Made by a program: the position numbers and the translations under genes | Part shown: positions 1-4,311 of the stretch, in pieces | Layout of the letters: every line of letters begins with the position of its first letter | How positions within the stretch are numbered: position 1 is the first letter of the stretch | Assembly (NCBI GenBank): GCA_016795255.1 | Contig: JAEUIB010000372.1 | Location: 1-5,852, forward strand | Source: Planctomycetota bacterium | GTDB taxonomy: Bacteria; Planctomycetota; B15-G4; JADJEK01 | Reading direction: 5' to 3' | Length of the DNA stretch: 5,852 bases | Notes under the pieces: generated by a model | Databases searched by the model: none | What the model was told of the DNA's origin: nothing | Seen by the model: only the letters and a program-made list of their open reading frames with translations

Positions 1-570
1 GAAGCCCGGCGAGTCCTTGACGACGATCGTCGTCTTGCCGATCCGCTCGCCGAACGCGCGGCACGTCGCGAGGACGTCTTGCGCGGTCTGCTCGGCGAGC
101 ACGATCTCGAGCAGCTTCATGATGTGGACCGGATTGAAGAAGTGCAGCCCGATCGTGCGCGCCGGCCGACCCGACGCCGCCGCCAACGCGGTCAGCGACA
201 GCGACGACGTGTTCGACGCGAGGATCGTGTGCGCCCGCGCGTGCTGATGCACCGTCGAGAACACCTTGCCCTTCAGCTCGAGACTCTCGGGCACGGCCTC
301 GACGCAAAGATCGATGTCCTTCGACGCTCCCGCGAGATCGCTGGTCGCGACGAGCCGCGCGAGCGTCTGGTCGCGATCGGTCGCCGTGACCTTGCCCTTC
401 TCGACACCCTTGTCGAGGTTGCCGCGGATCTTCGCGATGCCGGCCTGCGCGAGTTCGTCCTTCACGTCGAACAAGCGGACCTGGCAACCGGCCTGCGCAC
501 ACACGTGCGCGATGCCGTGGCCCATGGTGCCTGCGCCGAGGACGAGGACGGTGCGGATCGAATCGGACAT
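1..570 (-). CDS. hbd: 3-hydroxybutyryl-CoA (3-hydroxyacyl-CoA) dehydrogenase, N-terminal 190 residues, cut by window edge
   Basis: NAD-dependent cytoplasmic enzyme that interconverts (S)-3-hydroxyacyl-CoA and 3-ketoacyl-CoA in fatty-acid or butanoate metabolism. Reading the minus strand from the ATG at 570-568 gives an open frame to the window edge. A Rossmann dinucleotide motif GAGTMGHGIA lies at residues 12-21. The acidic residue after the second strand (FDVK, D35) fits NAD preference. VEAVPE at 90-95 and SNTSSL at 119-124 are family signatures. HFFNPVHIMKLLEIV at 143-157 supplies the catalytic His (H143) and the partner Glu (E155). The family is usually about 280-290 residues, so roughly the last third, the helical dimerisation domain, lies outside the window. 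Because it begins directly with the Rossmann fold it is the stand-alone type rather than a FadB-like fusion. A GAGGG ribosome-binding site (plus-strand 577-581) sits 6 nt before the ATG. The substrate chain length cannot be read here, so paaH- or mmgB-like naming is equally possible. Confidence 0.92.
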   Translation of the reverse strand, partial: MSDSIRTVLVLGAGTMGHGIAHVCAQAGCQVRLFDVKDELAQAGIAKIRGNLDKGVEKGKVTATDRDQTLARLVATSDLAGASKDIDLCVEAVPESLELKGKVFSTVHQHARAHTILASNTSSLSLTALAAASGRPARTIGLHFFNPVHIMKLLEIVLAEQTAQDVLATCRAFGERIGKTTIVVKDSPGF

Positions 571-702
571 GGAGGACCCTCGAAGGCGTCGATCGGGACG
601 GGGAAGGGCCACGTCGTACAAGCCGCGCGGCGCGCGCGCAATGCGGCGCGCGGTGGGACGCCGCGTTCGGTCCTCGCGCGGTCGGTTCCGCCCGATGCCG
701 GG
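571..702. other. 132-bp GC-rich spacer between two minus-strand genes, with overlapping hairpin potential
   Basis: This spacer lies downstream of the HAD hydrolase stop and upstream of the dehydrogenase start. It contains alternating CG-rich dyads. One is a 7-bp stem 623-629/647-653 enclosing a small CGCA/TGCG stem. A competing 6-bp pair is 643-648/659-664. These could end HAD transcription, but there is no T-tract on the minus strand, so a terminator call is not secure. No clear -35/-10 pair is visible. The spacing suggests the two minus-strand genes need not be one transcription unit. Confidence 0.35.
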
Positions 703-1413
703 CTACGCGCACCCGAGCCGATCGGCCAACTCGGCGAGCGTGCGGACCGTCACGGTCGGCGTGACCGGAACGCTCGGGCTCGGCGTCGCGCCGCCGATTC
801 CGCCATAGCGGTCGACGAACGCCGTCCGCAGGCCGAAGCGCTGCGCCGGCACGTGGTCGTGGAACAGGCTCTGCGCGACGTGCAGCGTGTGCTCGGGCAC
901 GATGCCGCGGTCGCGCAACCGCGAGAACGCGGACTCGAACATCCGCGGGTCCGGCTTCCAGAACCCGGTGTCCTGCGCGGTGATCACGGCGTCGAATGCG
1001 ACGTCCAGCCGGCGCTGCGTGCGCGCGAACGACTCGCGGTCGACGTTCGAGATCACGACGAGCCGGAACCGCGACGACAGGCGGACGAGCGCGTCGTGCG
1101 TATCGGGGAACGGCGGCCACTCACCGACGCCGGCGCCGAACCACTCCGCGTCGGCCGGCCGGATCACGACGCCGAACGACGAGGTCACGACGTGCGCGAC
1201 GCGCTCGAGGATCCGCGGGTACGCGAGATCCGGGGCTCCGGCTTGGATCGTGTTCTCGACGGCGGCGAAGCGCTCGAGCAACCGCGCGCGATCGATCGTG
1301 CGACCGCGGCGCTCGAGCAATTCGCCGAGCGCGCTCGCGATGCCGGTCTCCCAGTCGATCAGCGTGCCGTAGCAATCGAACGTCAACGCCTGGACGTCGT
1401 CGAAGGAAGTCAT
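703..1413 (-). CDS. HAD-superfamily hydrolase, haloacid dehalogenase type II-like
   Basis: Predicted soluble 236-residue hydrolase of the HAD superfamily, a usual length for the type II haloacid dehalogenase group. Motif I is FDCYGTLID (residues 12-20) with D13 as the expected nucleophile and T17 conserved. Motif II is VVISNVD with S122 and N123. Motif III is FWKPDP with K153. Motif IV is VAQSLFHDHVPA (179-190) with acidic D186, followed by RTAFVDR. The HVAQSLFHDHVPA stretch is typical of proteins annotated as haloacid dehalogenase. Two positions that are Tyr and Asn in characterised L-2-haloacid dehalogenases appear here as F159 and L183. Dehalogenase activity is therefore uncertain, and a phosphatase or another HAD activity is possible. 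I chose the ATG at 1413 because it places motif I ten residues in and has GAGGG (plus-strand 1421-1425) 7 nt upstream. A longer frame reaching an ATG at 1497 would add 28 residues with no family counterpart. The gene is divergent from the repeat lipoprotein pair. Confidence 0.87.
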   Translation of the reverse strand: MTSFDDVQALTFDCYGTLIDWETGIASALGELLERRGRTIDRARLLERFAAVENTIQAGAPDLAYPRILERVAHVVTSSFGVVIRPADAEWFGAGVGEWPPFPDTHDALVRLSSRFRLVVISNVDRESFARTQRRLDVAFDAVITAQDTGFWKPDPRMFESAFSRLRDRGIVPEHTLHVAQSLFHDHVPAQRFGLRTAFVDRYGGIGGATPSPSVPVTPTVTVRTLAELADRLGCA

Positions 1414-1472
1414 GCCGGGGCCCTCGATGCGGACGCGGAGCTCGCGTTCCGCGGAGAATGCCCCATCCTGCC

Positions 1473-1493
1473 GAAAACTTCGCACGAGTTTTC
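1473..1493. promoter_or_regulatory. 7-bp inverted repeat GAAAACT-N7-AGTTTTC, operator candidate
   Basis: The perfect arms at 1473-1479 and 1487-1493 are separated by 7 nt, so half-site centres are 14 bp apart. The dyad is unusually A/T-rich for this window and lies in the divergent region, 60 bp upstream of the HAD start. That placement suits a repressor or activator site acting on one or both genes. No known regulator's consensus was recognised. Confidence 0.35.
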
Positions 1494-1535
1494 TCATCGC
1501 TTCCTAGGCTCTCGCTCCGTGTGGGCGAGGAGAAC

Positions 1536-1552
1536 GATGGCTTTGAGCCATC
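1536..1552 (+). other. Hairpin GATGGCT-TTG-AGCCATC overlapping an in-frame ATG
   Basis: A perfect 7-bp stem (1536-1542 with 1546-1552) closes a 3-nt loop. The ATG at 1537-1539 lies in the left arm, just after the purine-rich GAGGAGA at 1527-1533. If this stretch is transcribed, the hairpin would hide that ATG. It could equally be a chance dyad. Confidence 0.3.
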
Positions 1553-1584
1553 CCTCGAGGCGAGTTCCAGTCCGGCTCTTCGCG

Positions 1585-1600
1585 CGCGACCCGGGTCGCG
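1585..1600. other. 16-bp perfect palindrome CGCGACCCGGGTCGCG
   Basis: The sequence is fully self-complementary with no loop, so as DNA it is a candidate site for a dimeric binding protein. It is followed at 1603-1617 by another dyad, GGCGAC-CTC-GTCGCC, which would form a 6-bp hairpin in RNA. Both lie in the likely 5' leader of repeat lipoprotein A. High GC raises the chance of coincidental palindromes, so confidence is limited. Confidence 0.3.
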
Positions 1601-1602
1601 TC

Positions 1603-1617
1603 GGCGACCTCGTCGCC
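1603..1617 (+). other. Short GC hairpin GGCGAC-CTC-GTCGCC in the leader of gene A
   Basis: A 6-bp perfect stem with a 3-nt loop begins 2 nt after the 16-bp palindrome. It may be part of a structured 5' leader ahead of the ribosome-binding site at 1679-1684. No riboswitch class is recognisable. Confidence 0.25.
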
Positions 1618-1678
1618 CCGTCGCGGCACGACGGCCCATCCACGTGCGTCCCAACCCAATCGAATCCAAGTCTCCATC

Positions 1679-1684
1679 GGAGGA
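1679..1684 (+). promoter_or_regulatory. Ribosome-binding site GGAGGA deciding the start of repeat lipoprotein A
   Basis: This near-perfect Shine-Dalgarno sequence is 8 nt before the ATG at 1693. It selects this start over the in-frame ATG at 1537, because the shorter form begins directly with an export signal. Confidence 0.75.
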
Positions 1685-1692
1685 TCCTCTCG

Positions 1693-2832
1693 ATGCGTAT
1701 CGCCATGGTTTCCCTGTTGCTGGTGAGTTCCGGCTGCGTGTTCGCGGTCGACGACAAGAACGCCGGTCATCGCCACGTCGCGCTCGGCCACGACGGCAAC
1801 GGCATCGCGCTCGGCAACCCGCAGGACTGGAACGGTCTGCGGCTGAACTTCCACGACTCCGACCTCGGCGACGTCAACGGCGTCAACGTGTCGATCTGCC
1901 CGCCGGACGCGAGCCCGAAGGGCGACCTCGACGGCGTGATGATCGGATTGCTCGGCAACAAGGGCGCGGACATCAGCGGCGTCGCCGCGGCGCTCTACAC
2001 GAACGCCGCCGAGAAGCAGCTGACGGGCGTCCACCTCGCCGCGATCGCGAACACGTCGGAAGGCGACATGGACTGCCTCGGCGGCGCGCTGCTGACGAAC
2101 ACCGCGAGCCACGACCTGAGCGGCGTCCATCTCGCCGGCGTCGGCAACCTCGCGGGTGAAGACCTCACCGGCGTGAACCTCGGGTTGCTCGGCGCCGCGG
2201 CCGGCGGCGACGTGACCGGAGCCACGGCGGGTCTGCTCGGCGTGGCCGCACGCGGCAACGCGACGGGCGTGAACATCGGCGGCCTCGGCATGTCGGCGAA
2301 GGGCGACGCGATCGGCGCGAACGCGTCGCTGCTCGGCGTCACGTCCGGCGGCGACGTCACGGGCGTCTCGCTCGCGGGCTATCGCGTCGCGGCGCAGGAC
2401 GAGATCACCGGCATCACGCTCGCCGGCCTCGGCATCGCCGCGGGTTGCTCGGAGCAGGTCAAGGACCAGCCCGGCGACGGCCCGGACATGAACATCCTGT
2501 CGGCGTCGGCCAGCGCGGTCGGTGACGCGTTCGACTCGTGCGACGGCCCGGGCGGCACGATCCGCGGCATCGCGCTGACGCTCGGCATCGCGGAGGCCGA
2601 CACGATCTCGTGCATCTGCGCCGCCTTGCTGCACACGCACGCGCAGCACCAGCACGGGCTGTCGCTGTCGGCCTGCAACGACATCGACGTCGCGCAGCAC
2701 GGCTGGACGCTCGGCCTGTTCAACAGCGCGAAAACCGTCGAAGGATTCGGCTTCCAGATCGGACTGATCAATCACGTCGAGACCAACCCGACGTGGGCGC
2801 GGTGGCTGCCGCTGATCAATTGGCAGATGTGA
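1693..2832 (+). CDS. Repeat lipoprotein A: exported protein with eleven tandem 16-residue repeats
   Basis: The function is not known to me. The 379-residue protein starts with a short signal (residues 1-14) ending SSGC, so C15 is a lipidation candidate. The -3 residue is Ser, and signal peptidase I cleavage after VFA at 18 is an alternative. A module GNPQDWNGLRLNF (41-53) is shared with the downstream paralogue. Residues 78-252 are 11 repeats with consensus D-L-T-G-V-x-L-A-G-L-G-x-A-A-x-G. A Gly/Asp/Ser-rich insert (253-288) interrupts them. The array then resumes in a looser 14-16-residue register (289-349) and ends in a cap, FGFQIGLIN followed by NPTWARWLPLINWQM. Seven cysteines besides C15, and a CxC (307-309) followed by HTHAQHQH (314-321), are unusual. 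The regular repeat suggests an elongated beta-structure outside the cytoplasm. It resembles GLIN-type surface repeat lipoproteins (Leptospira LA_2272-like) from memory only. It is followed by a hairpin and then a paralogue on the same strand. Confidence 0.85.
   Translation: MRIAMVSLLLVSSGCVFAVDDKNAGHRHVALGHDGNGIALGNPQDWNGLRLNFHDSDLGDVNGVNVSICPPDASPKGDLDGVMIGLLGNKGADISGVAAALYTNAAEKQLTGVHLAAIANTSEGDMDCLGGALLTNTASHDLSGVHLAGVGNLAGEDLTGVNLGLLGAAAGGDVTGATAGLLGVAARGNATGVNIGGLGMSAKGDAIGANASLLGVTSGGDVTGVSLAGYRVAAQDEITGITLAGLGIAAGCSEQVKDQPGDGPDMNILSASASAVGDAFDSCDGPGGTIRGIALTLGIAEADTISCICAALLHTHAQHQHGLSLSACNDIDVAQHGWTLGLFNSAKTVEGFGFQIGLINHVETNPTWARWLPLINWQM
1924..2448 (+). repeat. Eleven degenerate 48-bp (16-residue) tandem repeats in gene A
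   Basis: Repeat units begin at D78, D93, Q109, D125, D141, D157, D173, N189, D205, D221 and E237. The first unit is one residue short and the rest are exactly 16. The fixed Gly at position 4 (replaced by Cys in the unit starting D125) and small or hydrophobic residues at 5-11 define the unit. Nucleotide similarity between units is partial, so this is an old, diverged array rather than a recent expansion. Confidence 0.85.
2792..2832 (+). repeat. 41-nt perfect direct repeat, copy 1 (3' end of gene A)
   Basis: The last 41 nt of gene A, including the stop codon, are identical to 4245-4285 at the end of gene B. They encode WARWLPLINWQM plus the stop. The flanking sequence diverges immediately after the stop codon. 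Confidence 0.95.
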
Positions 2833-2836
2833 GCCC

Positions 2837-2888
2837 GACACGACCGCGAGCGCGCGTCCCGATGACGGCGCGCGCTCGCGGTCGTGTC
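2837..2888 (+). terminator. Perfect 20-bp stem hairpin between the two repeat lipoprotein genes
   Basis: The arms 2837-2856 and 2869-2888 are exactly complementary over 20 bp. Two further inner pairs are possible (T2857 with G2868, C2858 with G2867), leaving an 8-nt loop. The hairpin starts 4 nt after the stop of gene A. It lacks the T-tract of a canonical intrinsic terminator. It could be a T-less terminator, an attenuator that lowers expression of the second gene, or an mRNA 3'-end stabiliser. The structure is certain at sequence level; its role is inferred. Confidence 0.6.
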
Positions 2889-2941
2889 CGACCGTCGACG
2901 TCTCGAAGCCCTCGCTGTCCCTTCGTCCCCACGGCAGAACT

Positions 2942-2945
2942 GGAG
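2942..2945 (+). promoter_or_regulatory. Ribosome-binding site GGAG deciding the start of repeat lipoprotein B
   Basis: GGAG lies 8 nt upstream of the ATG at 2954 and overlaps the in-frame GTG at 2945. The overlap makes the GTG less likely as the start, although the GTG form would add a Lys to the signal peptide. Confidence 0.55.
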
Positions 2946-2953
2946 TGAAGCTC

Positions 2954-4285
2954 ATGCGTTCGTTCGCGATCCTCGGTGTGCTCGCGGTGTGTGGTTGCTC
3001 GGCGACGAGCCCTGGCGCTCGCATCGGACAGGAGGCGCCGGCGACGCCACCCGCGCCGTCCGGCGACGCGAAAGACGATGCGAAGTCGGACGCGAAGGAC
3101 GAAGCGCCGCCGAAGCGCGACGTGTGGCACGGCCACCTCCCGATCGGCTTCGCGAACACCGGCATCTGCTTCGGCAACAGCAAGGACTGGAACGGTCTGC
3201 GCTTCAATTGGTCCGACGACGATCTCGGAACGATCAACGGCATCAACACGACGCTGTGGGCGGCCGCCGGTGGCGACGCGACCGGCGACGTCAACGGCAT
3301 CGGGATCGGACTGATCTCGAACATCGCGGAGAACCTGCGCGGCGTGACCGTCGCGCTCGGCGTCAATGCGGCGGAGTCGGACATGAAGGGGGTCCACGTC
3401 GCCGGCTTCCTGAACGGCTCGGGCAAGGAGCTGACGGGCGTCGGCGGCGCGCTGTTCGTGAACGGCGCAGGACGATCGATGACCGGCGTCCACGTCGCCG
3501 GACTCGTGAACGGCTGCGGCGGCGACCTACGCGGCGTGAACGCGGCGCTGCTCGTGAACGGCTCGGGCGGGGACGTCTGCGGCGTCTCGCTCGCGGGCCT
3601 CGTCGGCGGATCCGGCGGATCGGTCGACGGCGTGAACGTGGCCGGTCTCGTCGGCGGCTGCGGCGGCTCGGCCACGGGAGTGACCGCCGCCGGATTCGTC
3701 TCCGGCGCCGGTCAGGACGTCACGGGCCTGACGCTGGCGGGCATCACTGCCGGCGCGGGCCGCGATGCCACGGGGATCACCGTGGCGCTGGGCTCGGCGG
3801 GCGCGGGACGCACGATGCACGGGATCTCGCTCGCACTCGGCTTCCTTGAAGCGGGTGGTCACACGAAGGAACTTGACGAGGCGCTCGAGAAGATGCAGAG
3901 CGACATCGAGAAGTCGGTCGAGCAAGGCGAGAAGGTCGACGCGACCGACGTGACCGACAAGATCGAAGAGGCGCAGAAGCGCGGCGAACTCGGCGAAGCG
4001 GATCCCGGCACGATCGCCGGCATCGCGGTCACCGGCTTGCGCGCGCGGGCCGGCTCGATGCGCGGCGTCGTCGCGGCGCTCGGTCACTTGAACGCGAAGG
4101 ACTTCAAGGGCCTCGGCATCAGCCTCTGCACGCGGATCGAGAAGGCGCAGACCGGCGTCACGTTCGGCGCGTTCAATCACGCCGAGACGATCGACGGCTT
4201 CGGCTTCCAGCTCGGCTTGATCAACCACATCCCGACGAACCCGTCGTGGGCGCGGTGGCTGCCGCTGATCAATTGGCAGATGTGA
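2954..4285 (+). CDS. Repeat lipoprotein B: paralogue of A with twelve 16-residue repeats and a charged helical insert
   Basis: The function is not known to me. The 443-residue protein has a short signal ending VCGC, so C15 is the likely lipidated residue. It is followed by a hydrophilic tether (16-56) with a DAKDDAKSDAKDEA stretch, as in surface or outer-membrane lipoproteins. The shared module GNSKDWNGLRFNW (74-86) precedes 12 repeats (112-302), several with the form G-V-x-x-A-G-L-V-N-G-x-G-G-D. Residues 303-350 are a charged, probably helical insert rich in Glu and Lys. Shorter 14-16-residue units follow, then the cap FGFQLGLIN and NPSWARWLPLINWQM, nearly identical to A. Cysteines at 188, 209 and 236 fall within the repeats. 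It lies 121 bp downstream of A beyond a strong hairpin, so it may be co-transcribed at a reduced level or have its own promoter in 2889-2941. It converges on the serine hydrolase. The ATG was chosen over the GTG at 2945 for its ribosome-binding-site spacing. Confidence 0.88.
   Translation: MRSFAILGVLAVCGCSATSPGARIGQEAPATPPAPSGDAKDDAKSDAKDEAPPKRDVWHGHLPIGFANTGICFGNSKDWNGLRFNWSDDDLGTINGINTTLWAAAGGDATGDVNGIGIGLISNIAENLRGVTVALGVNAAESDMKGVHVAGFLNGSGKELTGVGGALFVNGAGRSMTGVHVAGLVNGCGGDLRGVNAALLVNGSGGDVCGVSLAGLVGGSGGSVDGVNVAGLVGGCGGSATGVTAAGFVSGAGQDVTGLTLAGITAGAGRDATGITVALGSAGAGRTMHGISLALGFLEAGGHTKELDEALEKMQSDIEKSVEQGEKVDATDVTDKIEEAQKRGELGEADPGTIAGIAVTGLRARAGSMRGVVAALGHLNAKDFKGLGISLCTRIEKAQTGVTFGAFNHAETIDGFGFQLGLINHIPTNPSWARWLPLINWQM
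3287..3859 (+). repeat. Twelve degenerate 48-bp (16-residue) tandem repeats in gene B
   Basis: Units begin at D112 (15 residues), N127, D143, E159, S175, D191, D207, S223, S239, D255, D271 and T287. Consensus is D-x-T-G-V-x-x-A-G-L-V-N-G-x-G-G, with position 4 Gly in every unit. The array is one unit longer than in gene A, which suggests unit gain or loss after duplication. Neighbouring units share stretches such as CTCGTGAACGGCT at a 48-nt spacing. Confidence 0.87.
3860..4003 (+). other. Charged, probably helical insert inside the repeat domain of gene B
   Basis: Residues 303-350 lack the Gly-based repeat and are dominated by Glu, Lys, Asp and Gln with spaced Leu, Met, Ile and Val, as in an amphipathic helix or short coiled coil. 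Gene A has a different insert (nt 2449-2556, Gly/Asp/Ser-rich) at the equivalent point, just before the TI(R/A)GIA unit. Confidence 0.65.
4245..4285 (+). repeat. 41-nt perfect direct repeat, copy 2 (3' end of gene B)
   Basis: Identical to 2792-2832. It encodes the C-terminal WARWLPLINWQM and the stop. Identity at every third-codon position over this stretch goes beyond protein conservation. Confidence 0.95.
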
Positions 4286-4311
4286 CGAGTCGTCGGCTCG
4301 CGTCGCGTCAC
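4282..4311. terminator. Weak dyad across the 22-bp convergent gap, possible bidirectional terminator
   Basis: GTGACG (4282-4287) and CGTCAC (4306-4311) are complementary and span the stop codons of gene B and the serine hydrolase. An alternative small CGAG/CTCG pair lies inside. No T-tract follows on either strand. The gap (4286-4307) is too short to hold anything else, so any termination signal must be here or within the coding ends. Confidence 0.25.

Larger units (their letters stand above)
1414..1692. promoter_or_regulatory. Divergent intergenic region between HAD gene and repeat lipoprotein A, rich in short dyads
   Basis: This 279-bp region must hold start signals for the minus-strand HAD gene and the plus-strand repeat lipoprotein. 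It contains four separate perfect inverted repeats, listed individually, and an A/T-rich patch around 1473-1495 that stands out against the GC-rich background. I cannot assign a convincing sigma-70 -35/-10 pair. An in-frame ATG at 1537 preceded by GAGGAGA (1527-1533) could act as an alternative start for the plus-strand gene. Confidence 0.45.

Noticed and set aside
79..2832. A 917-codon open frame on the plus strand that would fuse the region antisense to the dehydrogenase and HAD genes to repeat lipoprotein A
   Set aside because: The upstream part is Arg-rich with no family resemblance and lies antisense to clear HAD and dehydrogenase genes. Long stop-free frames are expected in such GC-rich DNA. 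The real start at 1693 has GGAGGA and a signal peptide.
2945..2953. GTG start for repeat lipoprotein B, adding MKL
   Set aside because: No ribosome-binding site precedes it, and the GGAG that serves the ATG at 2954 overlaps the GTG. It remains possible because the extra Lys would improve the signal peptide.
1504..3675. A 723-codon minus-strand open frame antisense to both repeat genes
   Set aside because: The 48-bp repeat length is a multiple of three, so a stop-free antisense frame is copied from unit to unit. The translation is low-complexity, with no signal or motif of its own.
1924..3859. Tandem 48-bp repeats considered as a CRISPR array
   Set aside because: Units are contiguous, degenerate and in the coding frame. 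There are no unique spacers and no cas genes nearby.
1924..3859. Pentapeptide-repeat (A(D/N)Lxx) protein family
   Set aside because: Motifs such as DLTGVNL recall pentapeptide repeats, but the periodicity is 16 residues with a single fixed Gly, not 5.
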